The notes beneath the pieces are model-generated. The model made no database searches and was not told where the DNA came from. It was given only the letters and a program-made list of their open reading frames with translations. This document shows, piece by piece, positions 1-7,580 of a stretch of 12,500 bases of DNA (the stretch's first letter is position 1; the number at the start of each line of letters is the position of its first letter). Source of the stretch: Wenzhouxiangella sp. (GTDB taxonomy: Bacteria; Pseudomonadota; Gammaproteobacteria; Xanthomonadales; Wenzhouxiangellaceae); NCBI GenBank assembly GCA_007135355.1, contig SLJA01000083.1, positions 1 to 12,500 on the forward strand. Reading direction: 5' to 3'. A program made the translations under genes and the position numbers.

Positions 1-1757
1 GGGAACCGGTGCTGGACTTCGATGACCTGCCACTGGACGACGATTTGGCCTTCAAGCTGCTGCAGGCCGCGCACACCACCGCCGTCTTTCAGCTCGAATC
101 TCCCGGGATGAAGGAGCTGCTGCGCAAGCTCAAACCGGACAGCTTCGACGACATTGTTGCCGCGGTAGCCCTGTATCGCCCGGGGCCGCTGGATGCCGGC
201 ATGGTGGATGAATACATCAATCGCAAGCACGGCAAGACCCCGGTCAAGTACCCGCACCCCCTGTGCGAGCCGATTCTGAAGCCAACCTATGGTGTGATCC
301 TTTATCAAGAGCAGGTCATGCAGATCGCTCAGGAACTGGCCGGCTACAGCCTCGGCGGCGCTGACTTGCTACGGCGCGCCATGGGCAAGAAAAAACCCGA
401 GGAAATGGAGCGTCAGCGTGCCATCTTCGTGTCCGGCGCGGCCGCCAACAACATCGACGAACAGCAGGCCAACGCCATCTTCAATCTGATGGAGACCTTT
501 GCCCGCTATGGCTTCAACAAATCGCACTCGGTCGCCTATGCGCTGGTGGCCTATCACACCGCTTGGCTCAAGGCCCACTACCCCGCCGAATTCATGGCCG
601 CGGTGCTGTCTGCGGACCTGGACAAGACCGACAAGATTGCCAACCTGATCGATGACTGTCGAGCCATGGGCCTTGATCTTTTGCCGCCGGACCTGAACCG
701 CTCCGACTACCGCTTCAAGGTCGAAAACGGGGCGATCCGCTACGGACTGGGCGCCATCAAGGGCGTCGGCAAGGGCGCGGTCGAGAACCTGGTCACCATT
801 CGCGATCGAGTCGGTCAGTTCCAGTCATTGAATGACCTCTGCCGCGAAATCGATTTAGCCAAACTCAACCGGCGCACGCTGGAAAGTCTGATCAAGGCGG
901 GCGCCGGCGACTGTCTGGATGAAAACCGGGCCGCCTTGATGCAGGCCCTGCCTGATATCCTGACCGAGGCCGAGCGCTTCCAGAGCGATCGTGAAGCGGG
1001 CCAAACCAGCCTGTTCGGCACCGCCGGCTCCTCGGTTGAACGGCATGCTGGAGCCCCGGTTCGCGTGCCCGAGAGCCCGCGGCCCTGGACCAACCATCAG
1101 CGCTTGCGCGCGGAAAAGGAGACACTGGGCCTGTATCTGTCGGGCCACCCCTTTGACGATTTACGCCAGGAGTTGGCCGCTTTTACCAGCATGCCGCTGG
1201 GCCGGCTGGGCAACGCCGGTCTCGGCGAGGCGTCTGCCGGCGCCGGCCAGGGGCGCCAGCGCGGACAGGAGATGACGCTTGCCGGCATGGTCACGGCGAT
1301 TCGCAAGCGTCCCGGCAAAGGCGCCTTCGTGGCGATTGACGACGGCAGTGCTCGACTCGAGGTCGCGGTTTTCGACCGTCTGTTCAGTCAGTGCGCCGAC
1401 CGGCTGACCAACGATGCCATTCTGGTCATCCGGGGCAAAGTCGAGGTCGATACCTTTCGCGGCGGTTTTCGCATGGTCGCCGAGGAATTGCTGAGCGTCG
1501 ACGAGGCCCGCGCCCAGTTTGCTCGCGGGCTGGAAATCGACGTCGAAGGACCGATCAGCGGCCATCTGGAGCAGGATCTAGCGGCGGCTCTACAGCCTTA
1601 CCGACGTGGACGCACGCCGGTGATCGTCCGCTATCGCAATCAGCAGGCCCAGGCCTTGATCCGACTGGGTGAAGACTGGCAGGTCATGCCTTCGGCCGAA
1701 CTTCTGGCCGCAGTGCATGGCCTGGAAGGCATCCAGGCGGCCCGGCTTCGCTATTGA
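1..1757 (+). CDS. dnaE: DNA polymerase III alpha subunit, C-terminal part (partial at the left edge)
   Basis: This is the C-terminal half of the replicative polymerase catalytic subunit, which extends chromosomal DNA within the holoenzyme. The frame is open to the left edge (first full codon at base 3), so the PHP domain and the first catalytic aspartates lie outside; the GTG at 9 is not the real start. Counting from base 9, about 582 residues are visible against roughly 1150-1180 for the whole family. Landmarks are the palm-to-fingers stretch FQLESPGM...YRPGPLDAGMVD, then EQVMQIAQELAGYSLGGAD and RRAMGKKKPEE (close to E. coli DnaE). A helix-hairpin-helix region follows (YGLGAIKGVGKGAVE, LNRRTLESLIKAGA). 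An internal beta-clamp-binding motif QTSLF lies at bases 1002-1016, where E. coli has QADMF, and an OB fold lies at about residues 417-510. The protein ends near ...LEGIQAARLRY and looks intact. It converges on the next gene with a 23-base gap and no convincing terminator. Confidence 0.97.
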   Translation, partial: EPVLDFDDLPLDDDLAFKLLQAAHTTAVFQLESPGMKELLRKLKPDSFDDIVAAVALYRPGPLDAGMVDEYINRKHGKTPVKYPHPLCEPILKPTYGVILYQEQVMQIAQELAGYSLGGADLLRRAMGKKKPEEMERQRAIFVSGAAANNIDEQQANAIFNLMETFARYGFNKSHSVAYALVAYHTAWLKAHYPAEFMAAVLSADLDKTDKIANLIDDCRAMGLDLLPPDLNRSDYRFKVENGAIRYGLGAIKGVGKGAVENLVTIRDRVGQFQSLNDLCREIDLAKLNRRTLESLIKAGAGDCLDENRAALMQALPDILTEAERFQSDREAGQTSLFGTAGSSVERHAGAPVRVPESPRPWTNHQRLRAEKETLGLYLSGHPFDDLRQELAAFTSMPLGRLGNAGLGEASAGAGQGRQRGQEMTLAGMVTAIRKRPGKGAFVAIDDGSARLEVAVFDRLFSQCADRLTNDAILVIRGKVEVDTFRGGFRMVAEELLSVDEARAQFARGLEIDVEGPISGHLEQDLAAALQPYRRGRTPVIVRYRNQQAQALIRLGEDWQVMPSAELLAAVHGLEGIQAARLRY

Positions 1758-1780
1758 GTTTGTTACGGCCGACCTGCCGC

Positions 1781-2710
1781 TCAGAACCCAGCCGCGCGCC
1801 AGTCACGGTTGATGAGTAACTTGCCGCTGGCAAAACAAGCATTCAGAAACGCCATCACATTGGCTTCCAGCTGGCCTGACTGCTCGACCAGATCCGCAAG
1901 CGTGATCGGCCCCCGCAACACAATTTGCGCCAACTGATGCAGCTTGGGATGCTGCATCGATTCAGCGGGAATCTGAGCCAGCATGAATTGCACATCGCCT
2001 CTGAGCTCCGGGTGCAGTTTGCCCGGCATCTGAGCCAGGCCGGCAAACCACTTCAGCTCGCTCAAGGGTCGCTGGCGATGGCCACCAATGCGTTCGACAA
2101 GCTCCGTGCTGCTTAACGGAACACCGGCGCTTTCGGGGATGGGTCGGGCGAACTCGTCCGGTTCCAGATCGCTGATCGAGCCATCAAAAAACCAGGCACC
2201 TGAGCCCGGGTCAATCAACAGCATGGGCCAACCCACATGGGTCAGCGCAATGGGTGTCATCCAGGTCTGCTGGCGCAGATGATCGGCCAGAGTGCGCGCC
2301 GCCACCCCGACCGGGGTCTCGAGCTCAGGCTTTTCCAAACGCGGCTTCTTGCCCATCTGCGCCTGCAAGGCGGCGGCCACGGCATCTGGGTCCATACCGC
2401 TGGCAATCAGGTCGAGCAGCTTGAGAAATTCTCGCGACCGCAGCGGTTTGAGCAACAAAAGCTCGGCATCAAAAGACTTGTCGCGCGTGAAGGCGATGCT
2501 GATCCCGGCGCTGAAGACTTGTTCTTTCCAGTACTGCTGGCCAGGCTTGGAATCGACATCGACCACCGTCACCTCGCCACCCGGAGCATCCGTCATGACC
2601 CACCGGGTACCCTGACTTCGGCCATTGGCCAGGTTGAGCAGTGAGCGCATGACCAATCGATCTTTGCCGCCAAGGCTCAATGCCGATAGTTTGCGTTCTT
2701 CCATCGCCAT
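1781..2710 (-). CDS. Uncharacterised 309-residue protein, possibly with a degenerate receiver-like N-terminus
   Basis: I do not recognise this protein. It has no signal peptide or membrane helix and is probably cytoplasmic. The N-terminal ~105 residues alternate hydrophobic strands and helices and end in LLLLKPLRSREFLKLLDLI (residues 84-102). That resembles the Lys-Pro loop and last helix of a response-regulator receiver, but the acidic cluster and a clear phosphoacceptor aspartate are not evident, so any receiver would be degenerate (inference). A charged proline-containing linker (about 119-134) leads to a second region with WPMLLIDPGSGAWFFDGSISDLE (160-182). The last ~80 residues are helical, and TLADLVEQSGQLEANVMAFLNACFASGKLLI could be a small winged-helix or wHTH-like fold. 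The ATG at 2710 has AAGGGA seven bases upstream, which favours it over the ATG two codons later. It lies 78 bases downstream of the phosphorylase gene on the same strand and could be a late member of that unit. Confidence 0.85.
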   Translation of the reverse strand: MAMEERKLSALSLGGKDRLVMRSLLNLANGRSQGTRWVMTDAPGGEVTVVDVDSKPGQQYWKEQVFSAGISIAFTRDKSFDAELLLLKPLRSREFLKLLDLIASGMDPDAVAAALQAQMGKKPRLEKPELETPVGVAARTLADHLRQQTWMTPIALTHVGWPMLLIDPGSGAWFFDGSISDLEPDEFARPIPESAGVPLSSTELVERIGGHRQRPLSELKWFAGLAQMPGKLHPELRGDVQFMLAQIPAESMQHPKLHQLAQIVLRGPITLADLVEQSGQLEANVMAFLNACFASGKLLINRDWRAAGF

Positions 2711-2717
2711 GCGTTTA

Positions 2718-2723
2718 TCCCTT
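2718..2723 (-). promoter_or_regulatory. Ribosome binding site for the 309-residue gene
   Basis: The minus strand reads AAGGGA, with seven bases before the ATG at 2710. This supports that ATG over the in-frame ATG at 2704. Confidence 0.6.
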
Positions 2724-2744
2724 CGGCCCCTTCGACGATTGTCG

Positions 2745-2781
2745 CCGGCTCCAGTATGCCGGACACCGGCGGCGCGTGTCC
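2745..2781 (-). other. Two overlapping potential hairpins between the phosphorylase gene and the 309-residue gene
   Basis: GGACAC (2761-2766) pairs perfectly with GTGTCC (2776-2781) across a 9-base loop. CCGGC (2745-2749) pairs with GCCGG (2758-2762) across 8 bases. The two share bases 2761-2762, so they are mutually exclusive at their edge. Neither is followed by a T run on the minus strand, so a classical intrinsic terminator is not supported. They could be a weak attenuator or mRNA-end structure, or simply GC-rich chance. Confidence 0.3.
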
Positions 2782-2788
2782 CTCACCC

Positions 2789-3529
2789 TCACATTTCTTC
2801 TGCCCAGGCCTCGAGCAAACGAACCACGCTCGCCATGGACTGCGCCAGCACGCGGTGGATCTCTGCCATGCTGATCGGCTCGGCATCGACTCGGGCGGCC
2901 GGATTGGCCACCACGCACACGCTGGCGTAATCCAGACCGGCTTCGCGCGCCAGCGCTGCCTCCGGCATCGCGGTCATGCCCACCACTGTACAGCCATCCG
3001 CTGCCAATCGAGTGATTTCGGCCGCTGTCTCCAAGCGTGGACCCTGCGTCACTCCGTAACAAGCACCCAGCTGCAGGTCAATGTCGGTGCGAGCGGCAGC
3101 TCGCCGCAGTGCGTCGCCGGCCGGCCCGGCAAAGGGCTGCGCGAACTCGATGTGGCGGAGTGGCTGCACGGCGTCGTCACTGAAGCTGTGATCGCGACCC
3201 CAGGTGTAATCGATCAACTGGTCCGGCATCACAAGATCACCGGCAGCCAGTTCCGGCGCAATGCCGCCGACGGCATTGATGGCCACCACGTGCCGCGCGC
3301 CCAGCGTTTGCAGTAGCTCGATATTGGCCCGGTAATTGATCCGGTGCGGGGGTATGTGATGCGGCCGACCATGACGCGCCAGAAACCAGGCCTGGGTAGA
3401 ACCCAGATCAACGGGGACGGGTGCCATTGAGGCCGGGCCCCAGCGCGTCACCGTATTTTCAATCGCTGGGCCGGACGGATGAAACAGATCCAGCGCCCCG
3501 GTACCGCCAATGATTGCCAGTTTGGTCAT
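2789..3529 (-). CDS. mtnP: S-methyl-5'-thioinosine phosphorylase (MTAP/PNP family)
   Basis: A 246-residue cytoplasmic nucleoside phosphorylase. It is predicted to split S-methyl-5'-thioinosine with phosphate into hypoxanthine and 5-methylthioribose 1-phosphate, salvaging the methylthio nucleoside left by polyamine synthesis. Family marks are IIGGTG (6-11), RHGRPHHIPPHRINYRANI (52-70, phosphate and sugar site), NAVGGI (85-90), GVTQGPRLET (159-168) and GMTAMPEAALAREAG (184-198). Aligned by eye on human MTAP, the adenine-specific Asp220 and Asp222 become Asn209 and Ala211 (motif NPAA). Asn here is what 6-oxopurine phosphorylases use, so inosine-type rather than adenosine-type specificity is inferred. 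The ATG overlaps the hpt stop by four bases (ATGA at 3526-3529), so it is probably translationally coupled to hpt, whose substrate is its product. The symbol mtnP is the general MTAP-family symbol. The main alternative is a plain MTAP or PNP. Confidence 0.92.
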   Translation of the reverse strand: MTKLAIIGGTGALDLFHPSGPAIENTVTRWGPASMAPVPVDLGSTQAWFLARHGRPHHIPPHRINYRANIELLQTLGARHVVAINAVGGIAPELAAGDLVMPDQLIDYTWGRDHSFSDDAVQPLRHIEFAQPFAGPAGDALRRAAARTDIDLQLGACYGVTQGPRLETAAEITRLAADGCTVVGMTAMPEAALAREAGLDYASVCVVANPAARVDAEPISMAEIHRVLAQSMASVVRLLEAWAEEM

Positions 3530-4083
3530 GTTGGCGTTTCCGGCAGGGCCCAGATCTCATCGAGCTGACGCCAGTAACCGTGCCAGTCCATGCCGCAACC
3601 AAACACGTAGCGGTCGGGAACGCTCAGGGCGGCATCGTCGACCCAGTCCCGCGACAGTCCACGCTGATGCTGCTTGAGGGCCAAAACCGCGGTCATCACG
3701 GCTTCGGCGCCGTCCGCGAGCAGTTTCTCGCGCACCGCCCGCAGCGTGTAACCTTCATCGAAAATATCGTCCACCAGCAAGATCGTGCCTTCTACCGCGC
3801 TGGGCCAGCGGCCCCAGTGCAGTTCACCGCCGCTGGTGCGCCCGCGGTAGCGGGTGGCGTGGACATGATCCATCAGAATCGGACATTGCAGTCGGCGCGC
3901 CAACTCGACGGCGGGATACAAGCCGCCGTTCATCAATACCATCAGCGTCACGCGATCATGATCGGCCAAGCGGCCTTCAAGGCGTTCCGCCTGTTCATCC
4001 AGCGCCCGCGCGACTTGTTGTTTGCTCATCACGCGCTCGGCCCCGGCCGGCCAACGACCCGGCCAGCGCTCAGACCGTTGCAT
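3526..4083 (-). CDS. hpt: Hypoxanthine-guanine phosphoribosyltransferase
   Basis: A 185-residue type I phosphoribosyltransferase that converts hypoxanthine or guanine plus PRPP into IMP or GMP in the cytoplasm. The PRPP-binding motif is ILLVDDIFDEGYTL (101-114). The flexible loop region lies around 75-92 (HATRYRGRTSGGEL), and the purine-ring segment near the C-terminus reads PDRYVFGCGMDWHGYWRQL (156-174). The ATG at 4083 is chosen because GAGGAG sits seven bases upstream. An in-frame GTG at 4098 would add five residues but has no good ribosome binding site. The start lies inside the 3' end of the channel gene (14-base overlap), and the stop overlaps the phosphorylase start as ATGA. Producing IMP directly beside the enzyme that releases hypoxanthine makes a compact purine-salvage pair. 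Confidence 0.93.
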   Translation of the reverse strand: MQRSERWPGRWPAGAERVMSKQQVARALDEQAERLEGRLADHDRVTLMVLMNGGLYPAVELARRLQCPILMDHVHATRYRGRTSGGELHWGRWPSAVEGTILLVDDIFDEGYTLRAVREKLLADGAEAVMTAVLALKQHQRGLSRDWVDDAALSVPDRYVFGCGMDWHGYWRQLDEIWALPETPT

Positions 4084-5200
4084 GAGCCTGCTCCTCACGC
4101 GCCTGCTCGCGCGCCATCTGTTCCGCCTGCTCCAGTTTCAGGGTCCGGGTCGGGAACGCGATCTCGGCGCCGTGGCGGGCAATGATGGCGCCGATCTTCA
4201 GCAGCACGTCCTCGCGCACGGCGTGGTAGGTGGTCCAGACGGTCGTGTGCGTGAAGCAAAAAACCATGATATCGAGCGAATGCGGCCCGTAATTGTCAAA
4301 ATGGACCATTGTGGTCTGGCTTGTATCCAGATCCTCATGCGCCATGATCATGGCCCGAATGTCGTCGACCACCGGCTTGACCACGGCCTGGTCGTCGTAG
4401 CGCAGACCGATATGCTCAAAGATGCGGCGATGGGTCATGCGCGAGGGGTTTTCCACCGTGATGGTGGTAAAGGTGGCGTTGGGCACATACATCGGCCGCT
4501 TGTCGAATTTGCGGATGGTGGTCATGCGCCAGCCGATCTGCTCGACCACGCCTTCGATTTCCTTGTCCGGCGAACGCACCCAGTCGCCGACCGAAAACGG
4601 GCGGTCCATGAACACCATAAAGCCGCCGAAAAAATTGGCCAGCAGGTCGCGCGCGGCCAGACCGACGGCAATACCGCCGACTCCGCCGGCGGCAAGAAAA
4701 CCGGAAATCGGGATTTCCAGGATGCTCAGGATGGTCAGCACCCCGGTCAACACCACGGCAATGCGCACGATGCGACCAAGCACACTCACCGTCGTGATGT
4801 CGAAGGATTCGTTGCGCTTGCGCCGCTCGGCCACGTAAGCGCGCTCGAATCCAGTGGTCAGGCGGAACAAGAACCAGGTCGCGGCAACCACCAGCCCCAG
4901 TTGCTGCAGCCCGCCCAGGAATTCCGTAGAAAAATAAACAAACTCGGTATGCGGTGTCATCACGCGCGCCGCCATCACCAGGCCCTGCCACCAAATCAAC
5001 AGCGAGATGGGGCGCTTGCCGGCATAGACGATGGCGTTGTCCCAATGGTGACGAGTTTTATCGGCAAACCCTTCCAGGCGCTTGATGAAACTGCGATAAA
5101 TGAGCTCCAGCAGCAGAGCCGCCAGAATGATCAGAAATGCCTGCAGCACCCAGCCGGGAATGCCGACCACACCACCAAACTGTTCCAGATAGTCAATCAT
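4070..5200 (-). CDS. MscS-family mechanosensitive ion channel
   Basis: A 376-residue inner-membrane channel predicted to open under membrane tension and protect against osmotic downshock. Hydrophobic segments lie at about 17-36, 64-82, 98-114 and 137-162. The pore helix region follows at about 166-198, GFLAAGGVGGIAVGLAARDLLANFFGG in composition and order, with the Gly/Ala packing typical of MscS TM3. The beta domain signature is DRPFSVGDWV (199-208), then VEQIGWRMTTIR, PNATFTTITVENPSR (240-254), and a C-terminal FPTRTLKLE (349-357). Five hydrophobic segments and the length recall the YnaI-like branch rather than 3-TM MscS. The ATG at 5200 is preferred: it overlaps the nagZ stop as ATGA and has AGGGAG four bases upstream. 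A longer frame up to 5377 would only re-read nagZ. The C-terminal tail (about 358-376) is rich in Glu, Gln and Arg. Confidence 0.94.
   Translation of the reverse strand: MIDYLEQFGGVVGIPGWVLQAFLIILAALLLELIYRSFIKRLEGFADKTRHHWDNAIVYAGKRPISLLIWWQGLVMAARVMTPHTEFVYFSTEFLGGLQQLGLVVAATWFLFRLTTGFERAYVAERRKRNESFDITTVSVLGRIVRIAVVLTGVLTILSILEIPISGFLAAGGVGGIAVGLAARDLLANFFGGFMVFMDRPFSVGDWVRSPDKEIEGVVEQIGWRMTTIRKFDKRPMYVPNATFTTITVENPSRMTHRRIFEHIGLRYDDQAVVKPVVDDIRAMIMAHEDLDTSQTTMVHFDNYGPHSLDIMVFCFTHTTVWTTYHAVREDVLLKIGAIIARHGAEIAFPTRTLKLEQAEQMAREQAREEQAHATV
4091..4096 (-). promoter_or_regulatory. Ribosome binding site of hpt, inside the channel gene
   Basis: The minus strand reads GAGGAG, seven bases before the ATG at 4083. 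It lies within the last codons of the mechanosensitive channel gene and decides the hpt start against the upstream GTG at 4098. Confidence 0.75.
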
Positions 5201-6222
5201 TGTTCTCCCTGACTCAAGAGTTTCAGTGAGTCGCGCCAGGCGCGGAGTTCCGGCACCAGCAATTGCTCGGACATCGATAGCGTCGGTCGACCATACAGTG
5301 TAGCCAAGGCATCGGCCGGAAGCGACGGCACATCGGAAGCCGCTTCCAGCACCGCGATCACCGAATCCGGCTTGCACACCAGGGCCAGATCGCAGCCGGC
5401 CGCAAAGGCAGTCGCCAGCCGCCGCGGCAGCGTCCCCGCCGGTGCCGCGCCGGCCATGTCGAGATCATCGGACACCACCAGACCGGCAAAACCCAGGCGC
5501 TGACGCAGTTCCTCGCCGATCCAGCGCGCTGAGAAGCCGGCCGGCCTGTCATCAACGGCCGGATAGCAAACATGCGCCATCATCACCGCGGCCAGACGGC
5601 CGGCCAGGTCGGCAAACGGCCGCAGGTCCTCGTCCAGCGCCGGCCGAGGGCGCGCGTCGGTCACCACCTCGGTGTGGGAATCGGCCTCGACCGATCCATG
5701 ACCGGGGAAATGCTTGCCGCAGGCCGCCATGCCGGCGTCCTTCATGCCGGCCAGATAGTACGCGCCCAAGTCACTGACGGTACCGGGATCAGCAGCCAGC
5801 GCACGGTCACCGATGACGCGACTCGCTCGAGCCAGGTCCAGCACCGGGGCCCAGCTGAGGTCGATGCCCAGGGCCAGCATTTCGGCCGCCATGACCCGAC
5901 CATGCCGATAGGCCAGGTCGCGGGCGCGATCCGGATGCGACTGGAACCAGCGCCCGATCTGGGCCAGCGCCGGTAGCGGGATCAGACCCGGGCCCTTGAA
6001 GCGCTGTACCCGTCCGCCTTCCTGATCGACGGTGACCAGCAAGCGCGGGTTTTTGAGTGCGCGAATCTCGGCCGTGAGCTCGCGTAGCTGATCAACCGAG
6101 GCGAAGTTGCGGCTGAACAGGATGACGCCACTCACCGCAGGATGGCACAAGCGTTCGCGCCAGGCCGCGCTCAGCGCATGGCCGTCGAAGCCGACAATCA
6201 GCGCTCCAACCGTCGTGTTCAT
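5197..6222 (-). CDS. nagZ: Beta-N-acetylhexosaminidase NagZ (glycoside hydrolase family 3)
   Basis: A 341-residue cytoplasmic enzyme that removes N-acetylglucosamine from anhydro-muropeptides during peptidoglycan recycling. In species with AmpC/AmpR its products also influence beta-lactamase induction (family knowledge; no ampC is visible here). Motifs in order are VTVDQEGGRVQRF (63-75), SWAPVLDL (123-130), KHFPGHG (170-176), DSH (181-183, the mobile-loop Asp-His acid/base pair of the NagZ branch) and VVSDDLDM (249-256), in which Asp252 is the expected nucleophile. There is no signal peptide, as expected for the single-domain cytoplasmic form. The ATG at 6222 overlaps the rlmD stop as ATGA, and the stop overlaps the channel gene start likewise. 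No strong Shine-Dalgarno precedes it, so expression probably relies on coupling to rlmD. Confidence 0.97.
   Translation of the reverse strand: MNTTVGALIVGFDGHALSAAWRERLCHPAVSGVILFSRNFASVDQLRELTAEIRALKNPRLLVTVDQEGGRVQRFKGPGLIPLPALAQIGRWFQSHPDRARDLAYRHGRVMAAEMLALGIDLSWAPVLDLARASRVIGDRALAADPGTVSDLGAYYLAGMKDAGMAACGKHFPGHGSVEADSHTEVVTDARPRPALDEDLRPFADLAGRLAAVMMAHVCYPAVDDRPAGFSARWIGEELRQRLGFAGLVVSDDLDMAGAAPAGTLPRRLATAFAAGCDLALVCKPDSVIAVLEAASDVPSLPADALATLYGRPTLSMSEQLLVPELRAWRDSLKLLSQGEQ
5205..5210 (-). promoter_or_regulatory. Ribosome binding site of the MscS-family gene, inside nagZ
   Basis: The minus strand reads AGGGAG, four bases before the ATG at 5200 and within the nagZ coding sequence. It supports the short start over any start inside nagZ. 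Confidence 0.6.
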
Positions 6223-7553
6223 GGCGCCGGGCGCTCGAACAGGGCCAGCGACTCCACATGCGCGGTATGCGGAAACATGTCGGCAATACCGGCGCAGACG
6301 AGCCGAAAGCCGTGGCTGCGGACCAGTTCGCCGGCGTCGCGCGCCAGGGTGGCCGGGTTACACGATACATAGAGCACCCTACCCGCGCCGCTGGCCGCGA
6401 TCACGGGCAGGATCTCGAGCGCGCCCGAACGCGGTGGATCGATTAAGACGGCATCAAAAGTATTTTTAAACCAGTCCGTTGCAGTGACATCCTCAGACAA
6501 GTCCGCGACCTCGAATGCGACATTATCGACGCCGTTGGCGCGGGCGTTGGTCTGCGCGGCGGCAATCAGCTCGCTTGCGCCCTCGACCCCGGTGACCTGT
6601 CCGGCGCGGCGCGCCAGCGGCAGAGTGAAGTTGCCCAGCCCGCAGAACAGGTCCAGCACGCGCTCATCCGGCCGGGGATCCAGCAGCTCCAGGGCGCGAT
6701 CGACCAAACGCCGATTCAACTCAGCATTGACCTGGACGAAGTGCTGCGGGTGGAACTCGAATTCCAGGTCGAAAGCCGGCAGGCGGTAGGACAGACGATG
6801 TTGCTCGGGCCATAGCCGGTGTACGGTGTCCGGCCCCTTGGGCTGCAGGTAGACCGCGATATCCTCGCGCTCCGACCATTGCTTCAACCGCATCACGTCA
6901 TCCGTATCCAGGGGTCGAAGGTGACGGATCACGATCGCGCTGGCTTCATCGCCGCTGGCGGTCTCGATCTGCGGCACGGCGTCGGCCACGCTCAGCTCAC
7001 CGAGCAGTCGGGACAGGCTTTCCAGACGCTCGCTGAAAGCCGGATGCAGCACTCGGCAATGACCGACATCGGCGACGAAGCGGCCCTGCTTTTCACGGAA
7101 GCCCACCAGCACCCTGCCCTTGGCCTGAACCAGGCGGGCACTCAGGCGCGCGCGGCGGCGGTAGTGCCAGGGCTCGGCACTGAGGGGCTCCAGCCAGTGC
7201 TCCGGCTCGACCCCGCCGATGCGCTGCAGATTGTCGACCAGGCGCTTGTGCTTGAAGCGCAGCTGGGCGCCGTGATCGAGGTGTTGCAGGGCACAGCCGC
7301 CACACTGCTCAAACCACGGGCATTCAGGCTCTACGCGGTCAGCCGAAGCCTGGAGCACCTCGGTAACAACGGCTTCGTCGTAGCGTCGATTGCGCGCGAT
7401 CAGGCGCGCCGCAACGGTCTCGCCCGGCAGCGCGCCATGCACGAAGATTGCCTTTTCACCGCTGCGGCCGACCCCGCGCCCGTCGTGGCTCAGGTCGCTG
7501 ATATCAATACTGACCGGCTCCGCCGGCAGCCGGCGGCGGTGTCGTTTTGCCAT
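6219..7553 (-). CDS. rlmD: 23S rRNA (uracil(1939)-C(5))-methyltransferase RlmD
   Basis: A 444-residue RumA-type enzyme that transfers a methyl group from SAM to C5 of a uridine in 23S rRNA. An N-terminal TRAM domain (about 11-70, including DLSHDGRGVGR and ALPGETV) precedes four cysteines expected to hold a [4Fe-4S] cluster: C78, C84 and C87 in CPWFEQCGGC, and C166 in GHCRV. The methyltransferase domain has the SAM motif DLFCGLGNFTLPLA (301-314), DPPRSGA (372-378), the catalytic cysteine C398 in YVSCNPATLARD, and the terminal PHTAHVESLALF. All key residues are present. The basic start MAKRHRRRLP is typical of the family. The nearest AGGA is about 12 bases from the ATG, further than ideal. It is the first gene of the tightly overlapping five-gene unit. 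Confidence 0.97.
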   Translation of the reverse strand: MAKRHRRRLPAEPVSIDISDLSHDGRGVGRSGEKAIFVHGALPGETVAARLIARNRRYDEAVVTEVLQASADRVEPECPWFEQCGGCALQHLDHGAQLRFKHKRLVDNLQRIGGVEPEHWLEPLSAEPWHYRRRARLSARLVQAKGRVLVGFREKQGRFVADVGHCRVLHPAFSERLESLSRLLGELSVADAVPQIETASGDEASAIVIRHLRPLDTDDVMRLKQWSEREDIAVYLQPKGPDTVHRLWPEQHRLSYRLPAFDLEFEFHPQHFVQVNAELNRRLVDRALELLDPRPDERVLDLFCGLGNFTLPLARRAGQVTGVEGASELIAAAQTNARANGVDNVAFEVADLSEDVTATDWFKNTFDAVLIDPPRSGALEILPVIAASGAGRVLYVSCNPATLARDAGELVRSHGFRLVCAGIADMFPHTAHVESLALFERPAP

Positions 7554-7580
7554 TTGCAGGACTGGTCCTTAAGAACTTGG

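Noticed and set aside
1758..1780. Possible terminator between the convergent dnaE and 309-residue genes
   Set aside because: The only pairing is a four-base CGGC/GCCG stem with no T tract.
4022..5212. Long open frame of 396 codons on the + strand, antisense to the channel gene
   Set aside because: It is His/Gln/Asp-rich with no recognisable motif, and lies wholly opposite a confidently identified MscS gene. In GC-rich DNA such antisense frames are expected.
5201..5377. Longer N-terminus for the MscS-family channel
   Set aside because: The extra 59 residues re-read nagZ in another frame and look nothing like a channel. The ATGA overlap start at 5200 has a good ribosome binding site.
6143..6157. 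Near match to a sigma-54 promoter (TGGCAC, five bases, TTCG) on the + strand
   Set aside because: The -12 element lacks the GC dinucleotide, and it lies antisense inside nagZ with no downstream + strand gene nearby.
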